From contig JBKBYG010000010.1 of NCBI GenBank assembly GCA_046313435.1, positions 1 to 49,603 on the forward strand: a stretch of DNA of 49,603 nt. Direction: 5' to 3'. Both the position numbers and the translations under genes were made by a program. Numbering within the stretch: the first letter of the stretch is position 1; every line of letters begins with the position of its first letter. This document shows, in pieces, positions 18,461 through 26,953 of the stretch. This stretch comes from JBKBYG01 sp046313435 (lineage in GTDB: Bacteria; Pseudomonadota; Alphaproteobacteria; Rickettsiales; Arcanibacteraceae). The notes below the pieces were generated by a model. The model was not told the origin of the DNA and did no database searches. It saw nothing but the letters and a program-made list of their open reading frames with translations.

Positions 18461-19159
18461 ATGCAAGAAAACACTGTTACAGCAAAATTAATTGAAGTAC
18501 CTCTTATAGGTAATTTGTTAGTTATGGAAAGACTTATAACTACTGAACAAAATGAGCAAATCAATAATGCTTTAAAATCAGGAAAATATCCAGGTAAGTT
18601 TTATTTACAGATAATGGAAGAAGAAAAAATCCACGTAGAACAAACTCTAAAGGATGCATGTTTACTGAAGCAAGCTAGTTTAAAAATATCTGCCTCTTTA
18701 GAAGACATGAAAAATATAATAAAAGGGGAAAAATTGGATTTTAAATTTTTAAAACCATTTTGGGGAAAAGATGACATACCTAATGCTAAAATAGACAATG
18801 CTAATAAAACTGACTCAGCATCAGTTGCAGCAAATATTGCCCAATTATTAGTTTTATTGTCTAACGGTGATAAAGAATTAGGGTTTAAAGCGTTAAATGG
18901 CATTAAAGCAGCAGAACAAATAGTTTATGAGATCACGAATGGCAACAAAAATGCTATTAGTTTTGGCTTACAAGCTAAAGATATATTGGAAACACTTAAA
19001 ACTTCTTTACAATATGTGGCAAAAAATAAAATAAATGATGATACCTTGAATCAATATATCGAAAATAGGTTTGCTGATATTGAAAATGGGTTAGACATTG
19101 GAAATAAATTTACCAAAAATATATTAGAAACAACTTCCTCTAACGAGCATAAAAGATAG
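18461..19159 (+). CDS. hypothetical protein, alpha-helical
   Basis: I do not recognise this 232-residue protein. It has no membrane segment or export signal and reads as mostly helical, with charged stretches such as YLQIMEEEKIHVEQTLKDA, FKALNGIKAAEQIVYEI and LETLKTSLQYVAKNK. The start at 18461 is set by a GGAG about seven bases upstream; an in-frame TTG at 18443 would add six residues. It faces the giant protein gene at 19214, whose composition is similar (Lys, Glu, Asn, Ile), but I see no direct sequence match. Confidence 0.75.
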   Translation: MQENTVTAKLIEVPLIGNLLVMERLITTEQNEQINNALKSGKYPGKFYLQIMEEEKIHVEQTLKDACLLKQASLKISASLEDMKNIIKGEKLDFKFLKPFWGKDDIPNAKIDNANKTDSASVAANIAQLLVLLSNGDKELGFKALNGIKAAEQIVYEITNGNKNAISFGLQAKDILETLKTSLQYVAKNKINDDTLNQYIENRFADIENGLDIGNKFTKNILETTSSNEHKR

Positions 19160-19170
19160 TTTATTCTTAA

Positions 19171-19204
19171 AGCAATTATCTTATTCAATACAAGGTTAAT
19201 TGCT
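19171..19204. terminator. possible bidirectional terminator
   Basis: AGCAATTA pairs with TAATTGCT across an 18-base spacer, between two convergent genes. The loop is long and the flanking T-runs are short, so this is weak. Confidence 0.35.
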
Positions 19205-19213
19205 CTAATTTAA

Positions 19214-22200
19214 TTATTTTTGCAGTTTAGGTTTATCAAGTGTGTTAATATGATTAATAAATTCTTGACTTATTTCTTTTGTTACTTTTTTTGCCTCATA
19301 ATTATTTGAATGAGTTTCAATAAAATTCTTCAATATCAATTCTAATTCATCTTTATTTTGATTTAAAACTTCTATAACAGAGTTAAGCTTTTTATTGTCT
19401 AATTTGGAATTTATCTTTTTAGCTAGTTTAGTCGTATCGATTTCTTTCAACAATTCTTGTTGCGTAACATCTAAAACTTGAGCATTCTTAATTTGAGTTA
19501 TAATTTTATCTAAAATTTCTTGTCCCGGCAATTTTGTACCTTTTAAATTTTTTGTAGAAAATTCAGTTACAAACTTTACATTATCTGGGTTCTTTGAGTA
19601 TATTGTTGCTTCAGATAAATCAGTATTTTCTAATGAAATTCCTTTTAGTGAAATCTTACTTATATCTCCCGTTATCTTAATGTTATTAAGAGTAATTTTA
19701 TCTTTCGCATGTTCTTTATTATGCTTAATAATTGCAGGTGCTAAATCCTTAAGTGATTCTGCATCAATTGTAGCGCCTGAAAAACTTACTTTTTTATTAA
19801 ATCTAACATTTTTAAAGGAAGTGTTAGTTATAGTAGAATTGACAAATGATACATTATCTAAGCTTGCTTCATTAAACTTAAAATTATCTATTGTTAAATT
19901 ATCTAATTTTAGATTCTTTAACTTAAATCCTATATGATTTTTATCTAATTTATCAATATTTTCAGGATTTTCCTTCAAAGAACTTTTAAGATTTCTCTTA
20001 GTATTAAATTCATTAAATTTGAATTTAACAAAATTTATAGCGCTAGTAACAGCAAATTTAAATACATCTTCATCCAACACTATATCTAATAATTTCGGAA
20101 CCATCCTTTTAAAATCACCTTCCTTATATGCACTTGCAATTTCAATTAATTGAGGCAATTTACCTGCTAGAAGTGCAACTGTTTTTTCACCTTTATTGTC
20201 TAATTGCAGGATTCTACTTATTTTAGTATCTTTTAGTACATTATCAATAATTTTTCCAATAGTTTGAAGGTTATCCGTAATTAAATTTGGTAAATCTTTA
20301 TCTATTATTTCGCTTAAATCTGGATATTTCTTTTTAAACTTCACTAAGTCTTTTATTAAAATATCAATTTTTTTATCTTGTTCTTTTGCTGTTGATGTCA
20401 TTATTTCAACAATTTGATTAAATAATTTTTCAGGCCCTAACTTATCATCTTTAATCTCTAGTCTATCCCCTTTAATCTCAAGTTTATCATTTTTAATCTC
20501 GGGATTACTAATAGTTACGTTAAGAAGCTTAACTGCAAATTCTCCTAGACTACTACTGAATTTGCTCAGCTCCTTTACATCAATATTTCTAAAAATTGGC
20601 TTTAAAAAATCAACTTCATTAACCATTTCAGCGGCCAGCTTACCACTTACCTGCCATAGTTCTTTATTGTCAAGCATAGGAAGTACTTTCTGCCCCACCT
20701 GCACTAATGCTTCATTCTTAGCTTTTGGTTCTGTTGCTTCTTTGTATTGCTTATAGCTGTTTTTTATTTCCTCTAACTCTATGCCTTTTTCTTCCACTGA
20801 ATCAAGTAATTGCGCAACTATAGGAAGAATCTCTGGTATTGCTTTTAATGCTAGATCTGTAACTTTATCTGCCCCAATAAATTCTAGTAGTGGTGAAGCT
20901 GCTGGTGTTTCTTTTAGTATTGTTGATATAATTGGTGATAATTTTTCCTGAGCTATTGCCCATAGTTCTTTATTCTCAATCATAGGCAGCAATTTCTGCC
21001 CTACCTGTACTAATGCTTCATTCTTCGCTTTCGGTTCTTTTACTCCTCTATAAGCTTTATAAGTCTCTTTAATTTGATTTATATGCTCTGCTTTATCTTT
21101 AAATATTGTTATTATCAATTCACTAAGTGTTGGAATTGCTGCTTTTATTACTTCATCTTCAATTCCTAAATCTTTAATATTATTATTTATTTCTGGAACT
21201 TGAATTACAATATCAGCAAGAATTTCATCAATATCATTTTTATTAGCTTCAATTAGATTGACTAAATCTGTAGTTACTAATTTTATAATTTCGTTTGTAT
21301 TAATTTCTAAAATTTTATCAACCAATTCTAATCTAAGCTTATTATAAACTTCTGCTAAAATAATCTTTTGTTCCTCAGGAACTAATGCAATTTGCTCTTT
21401 CTTTTCCTGTACACGCCTATATTTCTTATATATTTTAGAAAATAAATTTTTATCTTGTTGAAATACTAATTCTATAGTTTTCATTACAATAGGGATAAGA
21501 GGCTGATAATTCTCTACTACAATATTTTCAACAAAAATAGATTTTAGTACTGAAGTGGCAGTAGGCTTAGAAATTTCTTGATTTGGTAATTCATTTTGCT
21601 CATTACTTCTTTTAAGATAAGCTTGAGCAAATTTTAAAAATTTAGGAGTAGCTTCTTCAAGAATTTCTAAGTTATTATTTAAAGCTGGTATTACATCTGA
21701 ATCAAGAAGCTCAGCTGAGTTATATATAATATTAATCATTTCGGCCTTAGGATTGTCTAAGGCTAATAATTTATTATCATAAGCCAAATTTAATAGATTT
21801 ATAATAGTTGAAAATCTATCTAATACTGCATCAGTTAGCGAATTTACTATAGGTAGAATTTTATCTTGAATATACTGCTTATTAATGCCTACTTCATTTA
21901 ATTCTTTAACTATTTCAACTTTTTCTATTATACCTTTTAGCTCATCTATTTCATTAATAACTTTTTTAGTATGTGGCCTTGGTTCACTTTCAAGGTTTTT
22001 TAGTCTATCCTTTATTTTACTTAATTCTTTATCATCTGCATTCTTCTCAATAGGATTATAGAATATCGAAAACAGCTCAGGAGTAATTAATTGTAAAAAA
22101 TTTGTAACTTCTTTAGTTTTATCTTCAGTTAAATAATTTTCTAAACTTTGATCTCTTATTCTTTTAATAAAAAAAGGTATGTTTTCATCCTGCAATTCAA

Positions 22201-22483
22201 TATTCTTATTATTTACAAAATCTAATAAAAGATTTAATTCATCTCTAAAAAATTTCATTTCTCTAACAACTGGAAATATTCGGCCTACATTATTTAAACC
22301 AAATAAAGCTGTATTGCCTATTAACTTTGCTCGACTTAATAAATTATCAAAAAAATTATCTTCTTCTCTAGAGGTTTTTTTTGCGATTTCAAGTAAGATT
22401 TTTTGAACTCGTTCTTTATCATTGAGAAATCCGTTTACTAAGCTATATAATTTACCTGCATTGTTCTCAGAAGAGTTTTTCAT
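19214..22483 (-). CDS. giant helical-repeat protein with pentapeptide repeats
   Basis: About 1089 residues when started at the ATG at 22483, which has AGGA eight bases upstream; the frame extends 14 codons further. Most of the protein is charged helix of low complexity. Two segments are near copies 102 residues apart (KNEALVQVGQKLLPMIENKEL and KNEALVQVGQKVLPMLDNKEL). Toward the C-terminus about ten pentapeptide units occur (NLKLD, NLTID, NFKFN, EASLD, NVSFV, NSTIT, NTSFK, NVRFN and so on), encoded at about 19780-19930, with a few more units (ISLKG, ISLEN, TDLSE) after a gap. Pentapeptide repeats form a right-handed beta-helix. There is no signal peptide. A surface or secreted host-interaction role is plausible but not shown by the sequence. 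Confidence 0.85.
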   Translation of the reverse strand: MKNSSENNAGKLYSLVNGFLNDKERVQKILLEIAKKTSREEDNFFDNLLSRAKLIGNTALFGLNNVGRIFPVVREMKFFRDELNLLLDFVNNKNIELQDENIPFFIKRIRDQSLENYLTEDKTKEVTNFLQLITPELFSIFYNPIEKNADDKELSKIKDRLKNLESEPRPHTKKVINEIDELKGIIEKVEIVKELNEVGINKQYIQDKILPIVNSLTDAVLDRFSTIINLLNLAYDNKLLALDNPKAEMINIIYNSAELLDSDVIPALNNNLEILEEATPKFLKFAQAYLKRSNEQNELPNQEISKPTATSVLKSIFVENIVVENYQPLIPIVMKTIELVFQQDKNLFSKIYKKYRRVQEKKEQIALVPEEQKIILAEVYNKLRLELVDKILEINTNEIIKLVTTDLVNLIEANKNDIDEILADIVIQVPEINNNIKDLGIEDEVIKAAIPTLSELIITIFKDKAEHINQIKETYKAYRGVKEPKAKNEALVQVGQKLLPMIENKELWAIAQEKLSPIISTILKETPAASPLLEFIGADKVTDLALKAIPEILPIVAQLLDSVEEKGIELEEIKNSYKQYKEATEPKAKNEALVQVGQKVLPMLDNKELWQVSGKLAAEMVNEVDFLKPIFRNIDVKELSKFSSSLGEFAVKLLNVTISNPEIKNDKLEIKGDRLEIKDDKLGPEKLFNQIVEIMTSTAKEQDKKIDILIKDLVKFKKKYPDLSEIIDKDLPNLITDNLQTIGKIIDNVLKDTKISRILQLDNKGEKTVALLAGKLPQLIEIASAYKEGDFKRMVPKLLDIVLDEDVFKFAVTSAINFVKFKFNEFNTKRNLKSSLKENPENIDKLDKNHIGFKLKNLKLDNLTIDNFKFNEASLDNVSFVNSTITNTSFKNVRFNKKVSFSGATIDAESLKDLAPAIIKHNKEHAKDKITLNNIKITGDISKISLKGISLENTDLSEATIYSKNPDNVKFVTEFSTKNLKGTKLPGQEILDKIITQIKNAQVLDVTQQELLKEIDTTKLAKKINSKLDNKKLNSVIEVLNQNKDELELILKNFIETHSNNYEAKKVTKEISQEFINHINTLDKPKLQK
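20655..20732 (-). repeat. 102-codon internal repeat, copy 2
   Basis: Seventy-eight bases that match 20961-21038 with few differences at a spacing of exactly 306 bp and in the same frame. Encodes EPKAKNEALVQVGQKVLPML and flanking residues. Confidence 0.8.
20961..21038 (-). repeat. 102-codon internal repeat, copy 1
   Basis: Partner of 20655-20732, encoding EPKAKNEALVQVGQKLLPMI. A third, more diverged unit may lie upstream around YKKYRRVQEKKEQ, but the match is weak. Confidence 0.8.
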
Positions 22484-22878
22484 AAATTCATTCCTATACA
22501 TGTTTATTTTAGAAATTATAAGCAAAACAGATTAAAAACTTATTAAATGTCTACTAATTATTAATATTTTAATATTAATAAACAACGTATATTTAATAAT
22601 TATGAAAATTAAATGAAACCTATGTATTTGATTTTTAAATGAAATTATTTTAAACTAATAATTTTTATAAAAATTTTATAAAAATTTATATGAAATATTC
22701 TTGTATTCCCAAAAAATACCCCTATATAGATCTTAGCACTATACTTAAGATTTTATTATAAAATTGAATTTAGCTTATTTACATCAGATAAATTTATAGA
22801 ACTAATGTTAAAAAGCTTAAAATAAGTTCTTATAATAATGGTATATTAGAAAATAAAAAATAATTTAAGAGAGGAAAA
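22484..22878. other. divergent intergenic region upstream of dnaK
   Basis: There is no gene here. It holds the heat-shock promoter candidate at 22701-22728 and a roughly 140-base leader before dnaK. Just after the promoter there is an inverted pair ATCTTA / TAAGAT at about 22731-22751. The left half is AT-rich and must contain the promoter of the giant minus-strand gene. Confidence 0.6.
22701..22728 (+). promoter_or_regulatory. sigma-32 (RpoH) promoter of dnaK
   Basis: CTTG, 17 bases, then CCTATAT. This fits the alphaproteobacterial RpoH pattern CTTG-N17/18-CYTATNT at every defined base and lies upstream of the main heat-shock chaperone gene. Confidence 0.7.
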
Positions 22879-24798
22879 ATGAGTAAAGTTATTGGTATTG
22901 ACTTAGGTACTACTAACTCTTGCGTTGCAATAATGGAAGGTGGGAACCCAGTAGTCATGGTTAATGCAGAGGGTGTGCGTACTACACCTTCAATTGTAGC
23001 AGAAACGAAAGATCATGAAAGGTTAGTAGGAGCTCCTGCAAAACGCCAAGGTGTCACAAATCCAGAAAATACTATTTTTGCAGTAAAAAGATTAATAGGT
23101 AGAACTTTTGATGACCCAACTACTAAAAAAGATATTGAATTAGTACCTTATAATATTGTACGTGCTTCAAATGGAGATGCATGGGTTAAATTAGGTGATA
23201 AAAATTATTCACCAAGCGAGATTAGTGCGTTTATTCTTCAGAAAATGAAGGAAGCTGCAGAAAATTATTTAGGAGAAAAAGTAACTCAAGCGGTAATTAC
23301 TGTTCCAGCATATTTTAATGATGCTCAAAGACAAGCAACTAAAGATGCTGGTAAGATTGCAGGACTTGAAGTATTACGTATTATTAATGAACCAACAGCA
23401 GCGGCACTTGCTTATGGATTTGATAAATCGGGAGCAAAAACAATAGCTGTTTATGATTTAGGAGGTGGTACATTTGACGTATCTATACTTGAGATTGGCG
23501 ATGGTGTATTTGAAGTGAAATCAACTAATGGTGATACTTTCTTGGGCGGTGAAGATTTTGACTCAAGAATAGTTGAATATTTAGCTGATGAATTCAAAAA
23601 ATCTAATGGAATAGATTTAACAAAAGATCCGCTTGCACTTCAAAGGTTAAAAGAAGCAGCTGAAAAAGCAAAAATTGAATTATCAAGCTCAATGGAAACT
23701 GAAATTAATCTTCCATATATTACTGCTGATAGTTCAGGTCCAAAACATTTAAGTGTAAAACTAAATCGCTCTAAGCTTGAAAGCTTAGTTGATGATTTAA
23801 TTACGAGGACTATTGAACCATGCAGAAAAGCTTTACAAGATGCAGGATTAAAAGCTTCTGACATTAATGAAGTAGTACTTGTTGGTGGTATGACAAGGAT
23901 GCCTAAGGTCATTGATAAAGTAAAAGAATTCTTTGGCCGCGATCCACATAGAGGCGTAAATCCTGATGAAGTAGTAGCACTTGGCGCTGCAATTCAAGGG
24001 GGCGTGCTTAAAGGTGAGGTAAAAGACGTATTACTACTTGATGTAACACCTTTATCTTTAGGTATCGAAACATTAGGTGGTGTATTTACCAGACTTATTG
24101 ATCGTAATACTACGATTCCTACTAAAAAGAGCCAAGTTTTCTCTACCGCTGATGATAACCAATCTGCGGTAACAATTAGAGTATTCCAAGGTGAGCGAGA
24201 AATGGCTGCTGATAATAAAATGCTTGGTCAGTTTAACCTTGAAGGAATAGCCCCTGCACCACGTGGTATGCCACAGATTGAAGTAACTTTTGATATTGAT
24301 GCTAATGGTATTGTAAATGTATCTGCAAAAGATAAAGCTACTAATAAAGAGCAGCAAATTAAAATTCAGGCTTCAGGTGGTTTATCTAATGATGATATTG
24401 AACGTATGGTCAAAGAAGCAGAGAGCAAAGCTGGAGAAGATAAACGCCGTAAAGAATTAGTGGAAGCACGAAACAATGCAGACGGTTTAGTTTACAGCAC
24501 TGAAAAAAGCTTAAAAGAGCATGGAGACAAACTGAGTGATACCGATAAAAATAGCATTGAAACTGCAATTAATGATGTGAAGTCAGTTTTAGAATCTGAA
24601 AATCCTGAAGAGATTAAAACTAAAACTGAAGCATTAATGCAAGCTTCAATGAAAATTGGCGAATTAATTTATAAAGCGCAGCAAGCTGAAACAGGACAAC
24701 CTAATCCTGGGGCTGAAACTTCTTCAGAAGCAAATGCTAATCCTGAAGACGGAAAAGTTGTTGATGCTGATTATGAAGAAGTTAAAGATAATAAATAA
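22879..24798 (+). CDS. dnaK: molecular chaperone DnaK (Hsp70)
   Basis: ATP-driven chaperone that binds unfolded segments with DnaJ and GrpE. The 639-residue product has the nucleotide-binding domain signatures IGIDLGTTNSCVA, IINEPTAAALAYG, VYDLGGGTFDVSI and VVLVGGMTRMPKV. The linker VLLLDVTPLSLGIETLGG leads to the substrate domain, then a helical lid. It ends in the EEVK-type tail (VDADYEEVKDNK). AGAGGA lies six bases before the ATG. A sigma-32 type promoter is upstream and a strong terminator lies between it and dnaJ. Confidence 0.99.
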   Translation: MSKVIGIDLGTTNSCVAIMEGGNPVVMVNAEGVRTTPSIVAETKDHERLVGAPAKRQGVTNPENTIFAVKRLIGRTFDDPTTKKDIELVPYNIVRASNGDAWVKLGDKNYSPSEISAFILQKMKEAAENYLGEKVTQAVITVPAYFNDAQRQATKDAGKIAGLEVLRIINEPTAAALAYGFDKSGAKTIAVYDLGGGTFDVSILEIGDGVFEVKSTNGDTFLGGEDFDSRIVEYLADEFKKSNGIDLTKDPLALQRLKEAAEKAKIELSSSMETEINLPYITADSSGPKHLSVKLNRSKLESLVDDLITRTIEPCRKALQDAGLKASDINEVVLVGGMTRMPKVIDKVKEFFGRDPHRGVNPDEVVALGAAIQGGVLKGEVKDVLLLDVTPLSLGIETLGGVFTRLIDRNTTIPTKKSQVFSTADDNQSAVTIRVFQGEREMAADNKMLGQFNLEGIAPAPRGMPQIEVTFDIDANGIVNVSAKDKATNKEQQIKIQASGGLSNDDIERMVKEAESKAGEDKRRKELVEARNNADGLVYSTEKSLKEHGDKLSDTDKNSIETAINDVKSVLESENPEEIKTKTEALMQASMKIGELIYKAQQAETGQPNPGAETSSEANANPEDGKVVDADYEEVKDNK

Positions 24799-24811
24799 TC
24801 AGATTTTTATG

Positions 24812-24850
24812 CAGCCTAGATTTTAAAATATAAATTTAGGCTGTTTTTTT
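24812..24850 (+). terminator. terminator after dnaK
   Basis: CAGCCTA pairs with TAGGCTG around an AT loop and is followed immediately by seven T. dnaJ probably depends on its own promoter or on readthrough. Confidence 0.85.
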
Positions 24851-24885
24851 ATTAGACTTCTTTGGAAAATCGGTTATGAAGAGAA

Positions 24886-24996
24886 ATTTAGAGGAGAGAT
24901 TTAGCACGTAGAACCGGAGCTACATCAATTTACGCAAAGATTCCGAGTAATAAATTAAACTGTAAATTACCTTTAACACTAGAGTTTCTGAAGAAA
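24886..24996. repeat. interspersed element, copy B
   Basis: Relative of 4203-4305. The shared words in order are GGAGA, TTTAG, CGTAGAACC, TTCCGAG, AAAT and ACTAGA. It lies between dnaK's terminator and dnaJ, with no protein frame across it. Boundaries are approximate. Confidence 0.45.
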
Positions 24997-25057
24997 GCTA
25001 TTATAAGTTTAATTATAAATACTTAATATTACTAAATAATTTTTTAAGAGTTACATT

Positions 25058-26188
25058 ATGGCTAAAGCTGATTATTATCAAACTTTGGGTATCAGTAAAA
25101 ACGCGAGCAGCGAAGAAATTAAAAAGGCTTATAGAAGTTTAGCCATGAAATATCACCCTGATAAAAATCCTGGCAATAAGGAAGCTGAGCAAAAATTTAA
25201 AGAAGCCTCTGAAGCTTACGAAGTTTTGAAAGATGAACAGAAAAAAGCAGCTTATGATAGATTTGGTCATTCTGCTTTTGAAAATGGTGGTGGTGGCCGT
25301 GGCGGCTTTAACAGCGGCGGATTTGATTTTAACGGTGGTAATTTTTCAGATTTATTTGGTGACTTATTTGGCGACTTTATGGGAGGCGGAAGAGCGTCAT
25401 CTTCAAGCGGCAAAACTAAAGGATCTGATTTACGCTACAATATACAAATTTCTTTAGAAGATGCTTTTAAGGGCAAGCAAGAATCAATAAATTTCAAGAC
25501 ATATACAAATTGTTCTTCTTGCAAATCGACAGGAAGTGCTGATGGTTCTGAACCTACAAATTGTAATACATGTAGAGGTAGCGGCAGAGTACGAGCGCAA
25601 CAAGGATTTTTTACCATTGAAAAAACCTGTCATACATGTCATGGAATGGGAAGAATGATTAAAGATCCATGCCGTTCATGTCATGGTCAAGGACGTGTTC
25701 AAAAAGACAAAACTTTATCTGTATCAATTCCTGCGGGCGTTGAGGAAGGAACTCGTATAAGATTAGCTGGCGAAGGTGAAGCGGGCCTTAGAGGAGGATC
25801 TGCTGGCGATTTATATCTCTTTGTAACTATAGCGCCTCATCCAATCTTTCAAGTTGATGAAGCAAATATCCATTGTAAAGTTCCTATTAAAATGACTGTA
25901 GCTGCCCTTGGTGGAAGTATAGAAGTGCCTTGCATAGATGGGACTAAAGCAAAAATTACTATTCCTGCAGGCACGCAAACAAATAATCAATTTAGATTAA
26001 AAGGCAAGGGTATGACTGTTATGCGTAGTAGTCATAGAGGTGATATGTATGTTCATGTTTCAGTTGAAACTCCAACTAACTTAACTAAAAGACAAAAAGA
26101 ACTTTTACAAGAATTTGATGACGGAAACCCTTCAGCAAATCCTGAATCAGAAAGCTTTTTTAAAAAAGTTAGAGATATATGGGGATAG
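25058..26188 (+). CDS. dnaJ: co-chaperone DnaJ (Hsp40)
   Basis: Stimulates DnaK's ATPase and delivers substrates. The 376-residue protein has the J domain with YHPDKNPGN, a Gly/Phe-rich linker (GGFNSGGFDFNGGNFSDLF) and four zinc-binding CxxC repeats (CSSCKSTG, CNTCRGSG, CHTCHGMG, CRSCHGQG), then the C-terminal beta domains. This is a complete class I DnaJ. It lies 259 bases after dnaK, an unusually wide gap that includes a terminator and an interspersed element. Confidence 0.98.
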   Translation: MAKADYYQTLGISKNASSEEIKKAYRSLAMKYHPDKNPGNKEAEQKFKEASEAYEVLKDEQKKAAYDRFGHSAFENGGGGRGGFNSGGFDFNGGNFSDLFGDLFGDFMGGGRASSSSGKTKGSDLRYNIQISLEDAFKGKQESINFKTYTNCSSCKSTGSADGSEPTNCNTCRGSGRVRAQQGFFTIEKTCHTCHGMGRMIKDPCRSCHGQGRVQKDKTLSVSIPAGVEEGTRIRLAGEGEAGLRGGSAGDLYLFVTIAPHPIFQVDEANIHCKVPIKMTVAALGGSIEVPCIDGTKAKITIPAGTQTNNQFRLKGKGMTVMRSSHRGDMYVHVSVETPTNLTKRQKELLQEFDDGNPSANPESESFFKKVRDIWG

Positions 26189-26228
26189 TACCCTTGCAAT
26201 ATTTCACCAGAAAAATAAAAAATTTTCG

Positions 26229-26269
26229 GCTCATAATAACGGAAAGAAAATTTAACCGTTATTCTGAGC
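26229..26269. terminator. stem-loop after dnaJ
   Basis: GCTCA-T-AATAACGG pairs with CCGTTATT-C-TGAGC: eight and five base pairs around one mismatch, loop of 13. No T-run follows, so it may act as an RNA 3' end or be a palindromic repeat rather than a classic terminator. Confidence 0.5.
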
Positions 26270-26383
26270 GGCATTTAGAAAATTATCTTAGTTCTAATAA
26301 TTTATTTAAGATTCAAACCATAGTTAACATATAGTTAAAGGTTGTTAATATATAATTCTGACTTTATATAAAAAAAGAAATCT

Positions 26384-26911
26384 TTGTCTCAATTTTATAA
26401 TTATTTAGCGTCTACTCAAAGCTTATTTACCAGTATCGTATGGAATTTAGATCCTTTATGGTGTGGGTATAGAGGCCAAACTTTCCAATATATAGCTCTA
26501 GCTAAACTTGTTACAGGCGCAACTTATATTGCTACGTCACTATACGCTAGTGATGAATATTATAAAGATATGGACAATTTCTATAATAATAGTATTTTTG
26601 TTTTAGGAGCATCTTTTAACTCCGATTCGTTTGATAATTTTAAAAATTCTTTAAATTTAGCCCCTAATCTAATTTATGGAAATAATGTTCTACAATTAGA
26701 TTTAAATACGAAGTTAGGTAAAACATTACACCTCACAGCTGGTTTTTTACAATCACAATCTTTAAGATTTTTAGTTCATGAATTAAGATTATATATAGAA
26801 TCCAGACATTTTAATGGAGAGGATACTCAAACTCTAACTAATATTGAAAACATTAATCTTTCTGGTATGAATTCAGACATAGTGTTTCATGAGGCTGAAT
26901 TAAATATTTAA
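26384..26911 (+). CDS. small membrane-associated protein, YASDEYY family
   Basis: I recognise no known family, but this 175-residue protein is clearly related to two genes at 42996-43948. Shared marks are SLYASDEYYKDMDNFY (compare SSYASDEYYNEFKSWY and SLYDDDKYYDNMKDGY) and a later helix with HELRLYIES (compare NETVRNYMY and GETLRSYLH). Hydrophobic stretches before each mark suggest two membrane-associated helices. The start is a TTG at 26384 because a stop lies five codons upstream and no ATG precedes the conserved part. The C-terminal 30 residues are Asn-rich and acidic. It stands alone between dnaJ and hisS. Confidence 0.7.
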   Translation: MSQFYNYLASTQSLFTSIVWNLDPLWCGYRGQTFQYIALAKLVTGATYIATSLYASDEYYKDMDNFYNNSIFVLGASFNSDSFDNFKNSLNLAPNLIYGNNVLQLDLNTKLGKTLHLTAGFLQSQSLRFLVHELRLYIESRHFNGEDTQTLTNIENINLSGMNSDIVFHEAELNI

Positions 26912-26953
26912 AATTCATCTTTTAAGAATTTTACTAAAGGTAAATACCGGAAT

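Noticed and set aside
22734..22750. CIRCE operator before dnaK (TTAGCACT)
   Set aside because: Only the left half-site matches; the GAGTGCTAA half is absent.
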